In this document: in pieces, positions 48,631-58,035 of the stretch | How the letters are laid out: every line of letters starts with the position of its first letter | Position numbering within the stretch: position 1 is the first letter of the stretch | NCBI GenBank assembly: GCA_011322445.1 | Contig: DRMV01000008.1 | Coordinates: 1 to 64,000, forward strand | DNA length: 64,000 bases | Origin: Chloroflexota bacterium | Lineage (GTDB): Bacteria; Chloroflexota; Anaerolineae; Anaerolineales; DRMV01 | Direction: 5' to 3' | Notes under the pieces: model-generated | The model's input: only the letters and a program-made list of their open reading frames with translations | What the model was told of the DNA's origin: nothing | Database searches by the model: none | Made by a program: the position numbers and the translations under genes

Positions 48631-50562
48631 ATGCACACCTTCCCCAAAACGACCCGCTTGCTCCTCTTCCTTGTCGTCGCCCTGGCTGCGCTCAGCCTGG
48701 GCGCGTGCGGTTTCAACCTGGCTGGCGACGTCACCCCGCCTCCCGGCTGGCACCCCACTGCCGTTCCCCCCACGCCAAACACCGCCGACCTCTACCCCGC
48801 TTTGCCGCCCGACCCCGTCGCCGGGAAAGCCATTTACCAGCAGCGGTGCCAGAAATGCCACGGTGCGACCGGGCTGGGCGATGGTCCCCAGGCCGCAGCC
48901 CTCGACATCAACCCCGCCGCCCTGGCCGACCCCGAAGAGGCCCGCGCCGACGTGCCCGCCAAACGCTTCGCCGTGCTAACCCAGGGCAAAATGGACGAGG
49001 GCATGCCGACCTTCGCTCACATCCTCACCGCTCGTGAGCGCTGGGATGTGCTGGCCTACATCTACACCCTCAGCGTGCCGCCGGCAACCCTGCAACACGG
49101 CAAAGCCCTTTACACCGACCGTTGCCAGGTTTGCCACGAAGCCGATGGGCACGGCAAAGACCTGGTCAACCAAAAACGCATGGCGCAAGCCTCCGACGAA
49201 GCGCTGGCAAAAGACATCACCGGCGAGCAACACCCGCCCGAAGTGTACGAAGGGCTCAGCATGGATGACCGCTTGGCCCTGGCCGCTTACATCCGCACGC
49301 TCTCGTTTGCGCACACGCAAGCGACCGCCACGGCCACTCCAACCGGCGAGGCTGCAGCAGCCACGGCTGCCGCCCCCACCCCTGCCGAGGGAACCGGCAC
49401 ACCCGCCGCAGAGGCTTCTGCAACCCCGGAAGCCACCACCACCCCCCAGGCCAACACCATCACCGTGACTGGCCAAGTGACCAACGGCACGCAGGGCAGC
49501 AGCGTGCCCCCCGACCTGGAAGTCACGCTACACGGCTACGACAAAGGCAGCATGAACGAGGTGTATAAAGCCTCGGCAACCATCGACGCGGACGGCAAAT
49601 TTGTCTTCCACAACGTGCCTTACGACCCGCAGCGCATTTTCTTCGTCACCGCCGAATACGCCAAAGTGCTCTACGGCTCGCGCACCGCGACCGCCCTGCC
49701 CGATCATCCCTCGCTCAACCTGCCCCTGACGATTTACGAAACCACCACCGATCCCAGCCATGTGCGGGTCGAGCGGCTGCATGTGTTTGTCTCACCGCAA
49801 ACCGACCAGGCCATTCAAGTGGTGGAAATGTACATCATCACCAACGAGGGTGACCGTACGCTGGTGAGCGCCGACCCTGAGAAGCCCGTGCTCACCTTCG
49901 ACCTGCCCGCTGGCGCGGTGCATCTGCAATTCCAGAACGGCAGCCTGGGAGGGCGCTACGTGCAAACCGCCCACGGCTTTGGCGACATGCTGCCCGTTTA
50001 CCCACAAGTGACCACACAGGAAGTTTTCGCCTACACCCTGCCTTTTGAGGGCAAAGAAATGAGCATCGCACACCCCGTGCCGTTGCCCGTAGCCGCCGCC
50101 GTTCTGATGGCGCCGGAAGGCCAACTTACGCTCAGCGGCCAGGGGTTGACCGATGGCGGCGTACAAAAAGACGAAACCGGCAACACTTTCCGCATCTACA
50201 ATGTAGCCGCCTTGAACGCCGGTGACACCCTTGCTTTCACCGTGCGGCGTGTAGGCAACGGGCTTTCCCTCGGTGGCAACAAAACCAGCCTTGCCATCGG
50301 CCTGCTGGCCCTGGGAGCGGCACTCATTGCCATCGCCGTGGTGCTCACCCGGCGGGAAGGCCCGGCTCCCGCTGCCCCTGCTGCGGCGGTGCCTTCCGAA
50401 ATTGCCGACGACCCCGACGCGCTGATGGACGCCATCCTCGCGCTGGACGACCTTTACGAGGAAGGCAAAATCGAGGAAGAGGCCTACCGCCGCCGCCGGA
50501 AAGCCCTCAAAGACCGCCTGAAGACTTTGCTGGCCGCCGCAGAGGACAAAGCCGACACATGA
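48631..50562 (+). CDS. Diheme c-type cytochrome lipoprotein with membrane helix and CcmI-like tail
   Basis: 643 residues. Lipobox LGAC (C26); two class I heme domains with C73-QK-C76-H77 and C165-QV-C168-H169; a Thr/Ala/Pro-rich linker (about 220-275); a beta-sandwich region (LEVTLHGYDKGSMNEVY onward); a membrane helix near 565-585; and a cytoplasmic tail (LDDLYEEGKIEEEAYRRRRKALKDR) resembling CcmI/SHOCT-type helices. The hemes lie outside the cell and would carry electrons or sense redox. Its stop overlaps ccmA (ATGA). A cytochrome inside a ccm operon is probably a main client of the system; the tail suggests contact with the maturation machinery (inference). Confidence 0.85.
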   Translation: MHTFPKTTRLLLFLVVALAALSLGACGFNLAGDVTPPPGWHPTAVPPTPNTADLYPALPPDPVAGKAIYQQRCQKCHGATGLGDGPQAAALDINPAALADPEEARADVPAKRFAVLTQGKMDEGMPTFAHILTARERWDVLAYIYTLSVPPATLQHGKALYTDRCQVCHEADGHGKDLVNQKRMAQASDEALAKDITGEQHPPEVYEGLSMDDRLALAAYIRTLSFAHTQATATATPTGEAAAATAAAPTPAEGTGTPAAEASATPEATTTPQANTITVTGQVTNGTQGSSVPPDLEVTLHGYDKGSMNEVYKASATIDADGKFVFHNVPYDPQRIFFVTAEYAKVLYGSRTATALPDHPSLNLPLTIYETTTDPSHVRVERLHVFVSPQTDQAIQVVEMYIITNEGDRTLVSADPEKPVLTFDLPAGAVHLQFQNGSLGGRYVQTAHGFGDMLPVYPQVTTQEVFAYTLPFEGKEMSIAHPVPLPVAAAVLMAPEGQLTLSGQGLTDGGVQKDETGNTFRIYNVAALNAGDTLAFTVRRVGNGLSLGGNKTSLAIGLLALGAALIAIAVVLTRREGPAPAAPAAAVPSEIADDPDALMDAILALDDLYEEGKIEEEAYRRRRKALKDRLKTLLAAAEDKADT

Positions 50563-51275
50563 CCGCCGCAATTGCCGTTTCACGCCTCACCAAGCGGTTC
50601 GGGCTCAAAACCGTCTTGCGCAGGCTCGATTTCACCGCCGAGCAGGGCGAGTTCGTGGCCTTGCTCGGCCCTAACGGTGCCGGGAAGACCACCTTCCTGC
50701 GCATTCTGGCCTCGCTGAGCCGCCCCACCGCTGGCGAGGTGCGCATCGGCGGGGCGCCGCTGCCCCAGGAAGCCGCGGCCGTGCGCCGCAGGCTGGGAGT
50801 GGTTTCCCACCAACCGCTGCTCTACGGCGACCTGACCGCCGAAGAAAACCTGCGTTTCTTCGCCCGCCTTTACGGCCTTTCGGAACCGGCTCAACGCATC
50901 ACCGAAGTGCTGGAACTGGTAGGTCTGGCACGCCGTCGCCACGATTTGGTGCGCACTTACTCCCGCGGCATGCAACAGCGCCTTGCCATTGCTCGCGCGA
51001 TTTTGCACGACCCCGAAGTGCTGCTGCTGGACGAGCCTTACACCGGCCTCGACCAGGACGCCAGCGCGATGTTAGACGCCGTGTTGCACGAAGTCGCCGC
51101 GCAAGGGCGCACCGTGGTGATGACTTCCCACGACTTGAGCCGGGTGGCCGCGCTGGCTTCCCGCTTCGACGTACTTGCCCGCGGCCGCATCGCTGCCTCT
51201 GCTTCCCGAGAGGCGATCGCCGACGCCCAACTGCTCGATTTTTACCGCGCCGCCATCGCCGAGGAGGCCTCATGA
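50559..51275 (+). CDS. ccmA: Heme exporter ATPase CcmA
   Basis: 238 residues, ATGA overlap with the preceding gene. Walker A GPNGAGKTT, signature YSRGMQQR (the variant usual for CcmA), Walker B LLLLDEP. With CcmB and CcmC it drives release of holo-CcmE. Overlaps ccmB by four bases. Confidence 0.93.
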   Translation: MTAAIAVSRLTKRFGLKTVLRRLDFTAEQGEFVALLGPNGAGKTTFLRILASLSRPTAGEVRIGGAPLPQEAAAVRRRLGVVSHQPLLYGDLTAEENLRFFARLYGLSEPAQRITEVLELVGLARRRHDLVRTYSRGMQQRLAIARAILHDPEVLLLDEPYTGLDQDASAMLDAVLHEVAAQGRTVVMTSHDLSRVAALASRFDVLARGRIAASASREAIADAQLLDFYRAAIAEEAS

Positions 51276-51964
51276 GCAGCCCCTCATCCGTCACCAGTCT
51301 CTGGCAGGCCACCCGCGCCATCGTCTGGAAAGACCTCACTGCCGAGCGCCGCAGCCGCGAGTTGCTCTCGGCTATGCTGGTGTTTGCACTGCTCGTCATC
51401 CTCTCTTTCAACTTTGCGCTGGACCTGGACCCCAAAACCCGGGGCAGCGTTGCCAGCGGCGTGTTGTGGGTCACCTTCATTTTCGCCGGCACGTTGGGGC
51501 TCAACCGCTCGATGGCAACCGAAAAAGACCGCGGCTGCCTCGATGGGCTGTTGCTCGCTCCCATCGACCGCAGCGCCATTTACTTCGGGAAAGCCATCGC
51601 CAACCTGGCCTTCATGCTGATTGTGGAAGCCATCGTCTTCCCGCTGTATAGCGTGCTCTACAATGTCAACCTCTTTTTGCCCGGCCTGCTGCTGACCGTC
51701 ATTCTCGGCTCGGTCGGCTACGTGGCCGTGGGGACGTTGCTTTCCAGCATGGCAGTGCAGGCTCGAACACGCGACATGCTGCTGCCGATTTTGCTCTTTC
51801 CGGTGGCATTGCCGGTGCTGATTGCCGCCGTCAAAGCCAGCGCGGGCTATCTAAGCGGGTTGCCGCTGGAAGAAATCACTCCCTGGCTCAATCTGCTATT
51901 GGTGTATGATGTGATCTTCATCGCCGTTGCTTTCATGGTCTTCGACTTCGTTGTGGAGGAATAA
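51272..51964 (+). CDS. ccmB: Heme exporter membrane subunit CcmB
   Basis: 230 residues, six membrane helices, and the conserved KDLTAERRSRELLSAM and FAGTLGLNRSMATEKDRGCLDGLLLAP segments of CcmB. Membrane partner of CcmA; start overlaps the ccmA stop (ATGA). Confidence 0.93.
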   Translation: MSSPSSVTSLWQATRAIVWKDLTAERRSRELLSAMLVFALLVILSFNFALDLDPKTRGSVASGVLWVTFIFAGTLGLNRSMATEKDRGCLDGLLLAPIDRSAIYFGKAIANLAFMLIVEAIVFPLYSVLYNVNLFLPGLLLTVILGSVGYVAVGTLLSSMAVQARTRDMLLPILLFPVALPVLIAAVKASAGYLSGLPLEEITPWLNLLLVYDVIFIAVAFMVFDFVVEE

Positions 51965-51967
51965 CGC

Positions 51968-52648
51968 ATGAAATCTACCCCAACCGCTTTGAAAGTGCTC
52001 GACGCCCTCAGCGCGCTCTTGCTTGTAGCCGCACTCGGTATGGTGTTCGGCTATGCCCCCACCGAGCGCACGATGGGGCTGGTGCAAAAAGTGTTTTACT
52101 TCCACGTCTCAGCGAACTGGGTGGGCATGTTGGGCTTCCTGGTCGCGGCGGTGGCCGGGGGGCTTTACCTTGCCAAAGGCTCCCCCAAATGGGATGTAGT
52201 GGAAGTTGCCGCGGTGGAAATCGGTTTGGCGTTTTCCCTCATCGGCATTGTCAGCGGCTCGATCTGGGCCCGCCCCATCTGGAACACCTGGTGGACGTGG
52301 GACCCCCGCCTGGTGACGGTCACGGTGATGGAACTGATCTACATTGCCTATTTCATGCTACGCAGCGGCATCGAAGACCCCGACCGTCGCGCCCGCTATG
52401 CTGCCGTGTATGCCATTGTGGGCTTTCTAAGCGTGCCGTTGACCTTTCTTTCCATCCGCATGTACCGCAGCATCCACCCGGTGGTCATTACCAGCACCAA
52501 AGCCGAGCTCTCGCCTCACATGTTCCAGACGTTCATGTTCAGCCTGTTCACCTTCACGGTGGTGTTCGCGACACTGCTGTGGCATCGGGTGCGCCTGGGC
52601 GAATTGACCGCTCAGGTGGAACGTCTGCGCCTGAAACTCACCGATTAA
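51968..52648 (+). CDS. ccmC: Heme handling protein CcmC
   Basis: 226 residues, six membrane helices, GGAGG upstream. The heme-binding WWD-type motif (WNTWWTWDPRLV) and flanking His residues (YFHVSANW, SIHPVV) are present. It loads heme onto CcmE. Confidence 0.95.
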   Translation: MKSTPTALKVLDALSALLLVAALGMVFGYAPTERTMGLVQKVFYFHVSANWVGMLGFLVAAVAGGLYLAKGSPKWDVVEVAAVEIGLAFSLIGIVSGSIWARPIWNTWWTWDPRLVTVTVMELIYIAYFMLRSGIEDPDRRARYAAVYAIVGFLSVPLTFLSIRMYRSIHPVVITSTKAELSPHMFQTFMFSLFTFTVVFATLLWHRVRLGELTAQVERLRLKLTD

Positions 52649-52662
52649 CGAGGAGCAATCGC

Positions 52663-52809
52663 ATGGTACCTCAAACTGGAAACTACATGATTGCCGGTTA
52701 CGTGGTCATTTTGGGCGGCATGGCGCTCTATGTGGTGAGCCTGGTCGTGCGCTTCCGCAGCCGCCTGCGCGAACTGGCCGCGCTGGAAGAAGAAGCGGCC
52801 CGCGAGTAG
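52663..52809 (+). CDS. ccmD: CcmD-like small membrane protein
   Basis: 48 residues from ATG 52663 (GAGGAG eight bases upstream). A single helix (MIAGYVVILGGMALYVVSLV) followed by RFRSRLRELAALEEE, the usual CcmD size, topology and place after ccmC. CcmD stabilises CcmC-CcmE and the CcmAB complex. Confidence 0.85.
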   Translation: MVPQTGNYMIAGYVVILGGMALYVVSLVVRFRSRLRELAALEEEAARE

Positions 52810-53020
52810 CCGATAAAAAAGACTTGGGCCAACACCCACACAGCCGCAGGTGTTCCCCCCGGCCAGCGCTGCTTTGCGCCCCGCCTTGGGGAATGCCCTG
52901 CGGCTGTTGCGCGAAAGAGCCCAATCGTTGTCTCATAACCTCAGATCAGCGCGTTTCAACTGCGCCTGCTTCGCAATCTCCGCTCAACGCGCTGCTCCGA
53001 AACCTAAGTTTGTTGCCTTC
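52810..53020. other. Intergenic region between convergent genes
   Basis: No gene seen. It holds an inverted dispersed repeat copy (52948-53003) between ccmD and the convergent spermidine-synthase-like gene. Confidence 0.5.
52948..53003 (-). repeat. Dispersed repeat copy 2 (inverted)
   Basis: The minus strand reads GGAGCAGCGCGTTGAGCGGA, then GATTGCG, and ends AAACGCGCTG, matching the element at 40841-40892. Confidence 0.65.
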
Positions 53021-54559
53021 TCAGGGGGAATCCAACACCACGCGCAACACCATGCTATCCGTCAAAAGCGCCACCGGGGCACGGTCGTCGGTAAACACCT
53101 CCCCCGCGGCGATATCCAACGCCACCCGATGGGTCGCAGCAAGGTCCATCGAGGTCAGCAAAAGCGGCGGGGCATGGGGTTCCTGACGCAAGGCCGCCTC
53201 ATTGGCTTCCAGATTGACAAACTGCGTGGGCTGCGCCGTGGCATAAATCACCACGTTGAAAGTATTCGGCACCCGCACCGCATACACCGAGGGGAAAACC
53301 GTGTGCAGTGTGGCCGCGATGGCATTTGCCAGGCGGAAATCGCCCGGCGGCGCCCCCACATTGACGGCAACAGCCCCCCGCGGCGTAAGGTGTTGCCGCA
53401 CCAGTTGGAAAAATTCACGGGTGGTGAGATGCCAGGGGATATAGGGCGGGCGGTAAGCATCCAGCACAATCAGGTCATAACGGTAAGGCGAGCGCCGTAG
53501 CCCTACCCGGCCATCTTCGGCGTAGGTATGCAAATTGGGCAAAGCAGCCAGGCCGAAATAGCGTCGCCCTACGCTCAAAATGGCAGGGTCGATTTCATAA
53601 CCGTCGATGGGCACCGCCCCAAAGACCGCCGTGGCCTGCCGCGCCACCGTGCCTGCCGCCAGCCCCACCACCGCAATGCGATGCACGTCCGCAGGGCGGT
53701 AAGGCGGTGCGTTGAAAAACGGCGCGTTCAGGAAAAACATCCACGCTCCGTAATAAGCCAGCCGGGTGGGATGGTAAACTGAATGCACCCCCTGCCCTTC
53801 ATTCAAACGCAGATAGCGGTAGCCATCCTGCTGCAACACCTGAATGTAATTGTATGCCGATTCCGTCTCGTAAATCTGCCCAGCCGTGCGCTTAATGGGG
53901 CCAGAAGCCCAAAAAACCCACAAACAGACAATCAGCAGCGGCATCCAGCCATAGCGCCAAAACGCCCGGCGCTGCTCCATCCACAGGCCGCCTAACGCCG
54001 TGAGCGTAAGCAACAACCCCAGCAGCAGGAAAGTGCGTCGCGTGCCCAACAGCGGCACCAGCAGCAAATCGGGCAAGAAAGTGCCCACAAAAGAGCCGAG
54101 GGTGGAAAGCGCATACACCCGCCCGGAAACTCTTCCGGCTTCCGAAGTGCGCTTCGTGGCTATACGAATTACGAAAGGGGAAACCATCCCCAGCAAGGTC
54201 ACCGGCACCACTAACAGCACCAACACCGCCGCGAAAGCCCCCAACAACACCCCCAGCCGCAAAGCATCGAAAGCATCGGCCGCGCGATAAAGCACCGGAC
54301 GCGCCGCCACCGGCACCAGTGCCACGGCCAGCCCCGCCCACGCCACAATGCGGTAAAGCGTATAAGGGCGCGGGTCGCGGTCGGCCCAACGCCCGCCGAG
54401 GAAATACCCCACGGTGAGGTAAAGCAAAATCAGGCCAATGATCGTCGCCCACACCAGGTTGCTGGTGCCGAAATACGCTCCCAACAAGCGCGCCGCGGCC
54501 AGTTCCACGGCCAGCGACGCCATGCCGGTCATAAAGGCAGTGAAAAAGAGGTAGGGCAT
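53021..54559 (-). CDS. Membrane-fused spermidine synthase-like protein
   Basis: 512 residues. Residues 1-225 contain about seven or eight helices of MFS-like type (SLAVELAAARLLGAYFG start, LLGMVSPFVIRI); residues 240-512 are a Rossmann methyltransferase-like domain of the polyamine synthase family (IAVVGLAAGTVARQ, YEIDPAI, DLIVLDAYRPPYIPWHLTTREFF). Such fusions are widespread in bacteria, but whether they make spermidine is unproven. The classical G-G-G-D/E motif is only partly kept (VVGLAAGT). Convergent with the ccm operon. Confidence 0.85.
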   Translation of the reverse strand: MPYLFFTAFMTGMASLAVELAAARLLGAYFGTSNLVWATIIGLILLYLTVGYFLGGRWADRDPRPYTLYRIVAWAGLAVALVPVAARPVLYRAADAFDALRLGVLLGAFAAVLVLLVVPVTLLGMVSPFVIRIATKRTSEAGRVSGRVYALSTLGSFVGTFLPDLLLVPLLGTRRTFLLLGLLLTLTALGGLWMEQRRAFWRYGWMPLLIVCLWVFWASGPIKRTAGQIYETESAYNYIQVLQQDGYRYLRLNEGQGVHSVYHPTRLAYYGAWMFFLNAPFFNAPPYRPADVHRIAVVGLAAGTVARQATAVFGAVPIDGYEIDPAILSVGRRYFGLAALPNLHTYAEDGRVGLRRSPYRYDLIVLDAYRPPYIPWHLTTREFFQLVRQHLTPRGAVAVNVGAPPGDFRLANAIAATLHTVFPSVYAVRVPNTFNVVIYATAQPTQFVNLEANEAALRQEPHAPPLLLTSMDLAATHRVALDIAAGEVFTDDRAPVALLTDSMVLRVVLDSP

Positions 54560-54588
54560 AAGAAAGAGTGTTCCAGTGCTCCGCCGGC

Positions 54589-56619
54589 TCAGTGGCAGGC
54601 CTGCCCTTTATCAAAAGCCGCGATGTTCCACAAATCGCTGGCGGCGCTGGGGTCCGGCACAAAGCCGCAGAAATCGGGGCGGGTGGCGGCAACCCGTGGC
54701 AACCGATAGAGCATGATGGAAGGCAAATCGCGCGCCAGAATAGCCTGCAAGTGCGTCATATCCTTGCCAAAACCTTCATCGTCAGGAACACTGTTATTAG
54801 CCGCCCGGCAATAGCCATCGAAGTTCGTATTGACATAGGCGGTATCGTTCCATCCTGCCCAGCCCATCGGGAAAGCCTTTTCGTCTTCGTGGGTCTTGCC
54901 GAAAATTTTGAGCAACCAGGGCACGTCCTTGATCGTCAACGTGCCATCACCAGGAATCGCGTCCCGCATCCACAACCGGCACTGCGGGCGGTAACTCATT
55001 TGCATGGGCACCACGGCGAGGTCAAACTTACGGCCAAAGATAGGGCCATCGGGGCCAGGCGCATAAAGGGCTTTGGGGTCATCCCACAGTTTGACCTTGA
55101 GTTCAATGCCACATGCCGCCGCCGATTGCTTGAAGATTTCCGCGGCTTTGGCTTCCCGCGGGGTGTTGGGCGCCCAATAGTTCAAAACCAGTGGGTCCCC
55201 CCAGGTAATCGCCGCCGGCTCGCCCTGATAAACCCGCGGCGTGGTGGGGTTGTTGTCGTGATCCACCCAACCGGCAGCCTGAAGCAACGCCGCCCCTCGC
55301 TTCGGGTCGTAGGTATATTTAGCAACCTTAGCGTTATACCACTGGCTTTCGGCTGGCACAAAAGAATCCATAACCTCGGCATGACCACCCCACACCTCTT
55401 GCACTACCTTCTGGCGGTCGAGGCAATAGGCCAATGCCTGGCGCACCTGAGGATCTCCAAAGAAATCAGGGCGCTCACCCGGTTGCCAGCCATCATCGTA
55501 AATGGCGGGGCGCAAATCCAGGTCCAGCCGCTCAAAGGCCGTTCCCTGGGTGTAATAAGCCGCGACCTTACCCTCCTTCTGCAAGACGTCTAACTGGCTA
55601 CTGACCGAAAGCAAATCGACCGTTTCGTCGAGCACATCACACTTGCCCGCTTGCAAGTCATCCAGGGCTTCCTGCGGGCTTTTGACAAAGCGGAAGACCA
55701 GATAATCGAACTTTGGCAACCCCTCAGGGGAGCGGAAATAATGCGGATTACGGGAAAGGCGGATATATTCACCTGCTTTCCAGTCATCAATGACATAAGG
55801 CCCCCACCCCACCGGCGCGCGAGTGGCTTCCGGTAGCGCGAGCAGTTCCTTGGGGGCATATTTTGCCCAGAGGTGCGCGGGCAAAGGCATCCAGAAATTG
55901 AGGTAATAAGCCGGGTCACGGTAGCCAGGAAGGCCTTTCCACACCACCGTGGTCTTGTCCGTGGCCTTGTAGGCAGCGGTGTGGCGGAGCATATCGGCAT
56001 AGCGGCCATGTGCGGGGGTATCGGGCGAAGAAACCAGAGTATAGGTGAACACCGAATCGTCGGCCGTGAGAGGCTGCCCGTCAGACCACTTCAAGCCCGG
56101 CAGCAGGTGAAACGTGACCTGCATTTGCTCCATATCAACCGCGCCCATATCGTCGGTGTATTTGAGTGCGCAACGGGTGGAATGGCAACCAGCGGGCAAG
56201 AAAGACACCCCATCCTTCAAGGTTGTAATCTCGCCCCGCGCGTCCACAATCTGGCTTCCGGGCGCGACTTCCACCTCCACAAAAGCCGCATCGCCGTCGG
56301 CCACATTGGGCAGTTTTTCCAAAATCACCGGCTGGAAGCCAAACGTGCGGTATTCCACCGGTCCTTCATACACCGCAGCGAGCACGCTCCGCATGGCCTG
56401 CGTATCGCCAGCCAGGGGGTAGAGCGTGTGCGGCTCCTTCCCCATGCAGATGGTCAGGGTCCGCGGGGCGGGGGTAGGCTGCGGCGTGGGAGTAATCAAC
56501 GCCACCGACGGTGGTTGTGTCGGCTGAGGCACAGCCGTAGGGCTGGGGGCCGCGGTAGGTTGACGGCTGCAAGCCGCCAGCACGACCGTCAACACGAACA
56601 AGAACCAAAAACGACGCAT
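54589..56619 (-). CDS. Peptide ABC transporter binding lipoprotein (SBP family 5)
   Basis: 676 residues from MRRFWFLFV (GGAG seven bases upstream). Lipobox LAAC, then a Thr/Pro linker and the two-lobed DppA/OppA fold (TLYPLAGDTQAM, GLKWSDGQPLTADDSVFTYTL, AYCLDRQKVVQEVWGG). Binds peptides or similar ligands at the cell surface. It lies downstream of the opp genes on the same strand but after a terminator, so it may be a second, separately controlled binding protein. Somewhat longer than usual (about 530-600). Confidence 0.88.
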   Translation of the reverse strand: MRRFWFLFVLTVVLAACSRQPTAAPSPTAVPQPTQPPSVALITPTPQPTPAPRTLTICMGKEPHTLYPLAGDTQAMRSVLAAVYEGPVEYRTFGFQPVILEKLPNVADGDAAFVEVEVAPGSQIVDARGEITTLKDGVSFLPAGCHSTRCALKYTDDMGAVDMEQMQVTFHLLPGLKWSDGQPLTADDSVFTYTLVSSPDTPAHGRYADMLRHTAAYKATDKTTVVWKGLPGYRDPAYYLNFWMPLPAHLWAKYAPKELLALPEATRAPVGWGPYVIDDWKAGEYIRLSRNPHYFRSPEGLPKFDYLVFRFVKSPQEALDDLQAGKCDVLDETVDLLSVSSQLDVLQKEGKVAAYYTQGTAFERLDLDLRPAIYDDGWQPGERPDFFGDPQVRQALAYCLDRQKVVQEVWGGHAEVMDSFVPAESQWYNAKVAKYTYDPKRGAALLQAAGWVDHDNNPTTPRVYQGEPAAITWGDPLVLNYWAPNTPREAKAAEIFKQSAAACGIELKVKLWDDPKALYAPGPDGPIFGRKFDLAVVPMQMSYRPQCRLWMRDAIPGDGTLTIKDVPWLLKIFGKTHEDEKAFPMGWAGWNDTAYVNTNFDGYCRAANNSVPDDEGFGKDMTHLQAILARDLPSIMLYRLPRVAATRPDFCGFVPDPSAASDLWNIAAFDKGQACH

Positions 56620-56688
56620 AGTACACTCCTGCACGCGCTCACAGCGCGGGGTCGAGTCAGGCTAAAGTATACCATCGCCAAAGAAAAC

Positions 56689-56713
56689 GCCCAACGCGGT
56701 CACCGCGCTGGGC
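56689..56713 (-). terminator. Terminator of the opp operon
   Basis: A stem formed by GCCCAACGCGG and CCGCGCTGGGC (one mismatch pair), followed on the minus strand by GTTTTCTTT, just after the small membrane protein gene. Confidence 0.75.
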
Positions 56714-56740
56714 AAAAGGGGCAACGGTCAGCCGCCAGGG

Positions 56741-56980
56741 CTATTGCGCCCACGGCTTCGGAGGCTCAGGATGGTCTTCCCGGTGGCGGCGGGCCTGCAC
56801 GAGCATCAAAACGCCCAAATAGCCCAGGAACAGGCCCGAGATGCCCGCGAGAAAGGCCACGCCATTGAGCAACCAGGTCGAAGGGAGTACACCTACCACC
56901 ATCAACATGGGAAGGGCAACACCCACCACTTCCAACACGCCGCCCACCCCAATCAACCGCCAGGGCGAAATCGGACGCAT
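56741..56980 (-). CDS. Small two-helix membrane protein in opp operon
   Basis: 79 residues from the ATG overlapping the oppF stop (TGATG), with AGGAGG four bases upstream. Two hydrophobic helices (LIGVGGVLEVVGVALPMLMVV, GISGLFLGYLGVLMLV) and a charged, Pro-rich cytoplasmic tail. No known family recognised. Translational coupling to the ATPase gene suggests a role with the transporter. Confidence 0.7.
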   Translation of the reverse strand: MRPISPWRLIGVGGVLEVVGVALPMLMVVGVLPSTWLLNGVAFLAGISGLFLGYLGVLMLVQARRHREDHPEPPKPWAQ

Positions 56981-58014
56981 CAAGCCTCCTCACGATACAG
57001 CCAGCAAGCGACGTCGTGGTCGGGTGCGACGGAAAAGTGCGGCGGCACCTCGACTTCGCACAAACCTTGAATGGCCTTCTGGCAACGCGGGTGAAAACGG
57101 CAACCCGGCGGAGGGGTAATCAAACTGGGCGGTTCGCCCGGGGGGATGTCACGCAACTTAGTCGCATTCTCGGCCAGCGGGTCGGAAATGGCGTTGAGCA
57201 GCGCCCAGGTATAGGGGTGTTTGGGGTTGTGCAGAATTTCGCGCGTGCTGGCCTTTTCGATTAATTTACCAGCATACATCACGAAAATCCGCTCTGAGAA
57301 GTAACGCACCGTGGAAAGGTCGTGGGTGATGTAAATCACCGACAGGTGGCGCTCCTTTTGCACTTCATCGAGCAGTTTCAAGATTTCCACCCGCACCGAA
57401 GCATCGAGCATCGAAACCGGCTCGTCGGCAATGAGCATTTTAGGGTTGCGGATGAGGGCACGCGCAATCACTACACGCTGCTGCTGACCACCGCTGAGCA
57501 TGTGCGGATATTTGTTGAGGAAATCGCTGGGCGGTGTGACCTTGACCTCTTCCAGACTGCGAATGACGCGTTCCAGACGCTCCTCTTTGTCTTTCATACC
57601 GGCCAGAATAAGCGGCTCTTCCAAAATACGGCGAATGGTCATAAAAGGCGGCAACGCGCCGTAGGGGTCTTGCTGCACATAGCCCACTTTCATACGGTAA
57701 GCCCGCATGGCTTCTGCGCCGCCTTCCCAAATATCCTGACCTTCAAACAAAATTTGACCCTCATGGGGGTGCACCAGCCCCAGAATGGCCTTCATCAGGC
57801 TGGATTTACCACACCCGCTCTCGCCCACCACGGCAATCGCCTCGCCACGCGGCAGATCAAAAGTCACATCATCCACCGCCTTGACGTAACCCGCATGCAG
57901 GAAACCAAACCGCTTGAGTTCGTACCAGATTTTGAGGTGACGGACCGAGAGCAACGGCTGATCTTGTGCCTCGGCGGGAGCAGGGACGGCTGCTTGAACC
58001 TGTTGTTCGCTCAT
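56980..58014 (-). CDS. oppF: Oligopeptide ABC transporter ATPase (OppF/DppF)
   Basis: 344 residues. Walker A GESGCGKSS, signature LSGGQQQR, Walker B MLIADEP, and the C-terminal oligopeptide/dipeptide domain with a Cys cluster (CRFHPRC ... C) typical of the family. Second ATPase of the transporter. Confidence 0.94.
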   Translation of the reverse strand: MSEQQVQAAVPAPAEAQDQPLLSVRHLKIWYELKRFGFLHAGYVKAVDDVTFDLPRGEAIAVVGESGCGKSSLMKAILGLVHPHEGQILFEGQDIWEGGAEAMRAYRMKVGYVQQDPYGALPPFMTIRRILEEPLILAGMKDKEERLERVIRSLEEVKVTPPSDFLNKYPHMLSGGQQQRVVIARALIRNPKMLIADEPVSMLDASVRVEILKLLDEVQKERHLSVIYITHDLSTVRYFSERIFVMYAGKLIEKASTREILHNPKHPYTWALLNAISDPLAENATKLRDIPPGEPPSLITPPPGCRFHPRCQKAIQGLCEVEVPPHFSVAPDHDVACWLYREEA

Positions 58015-58035
58015 ACCAATCTCTCCGTAAAGGGG

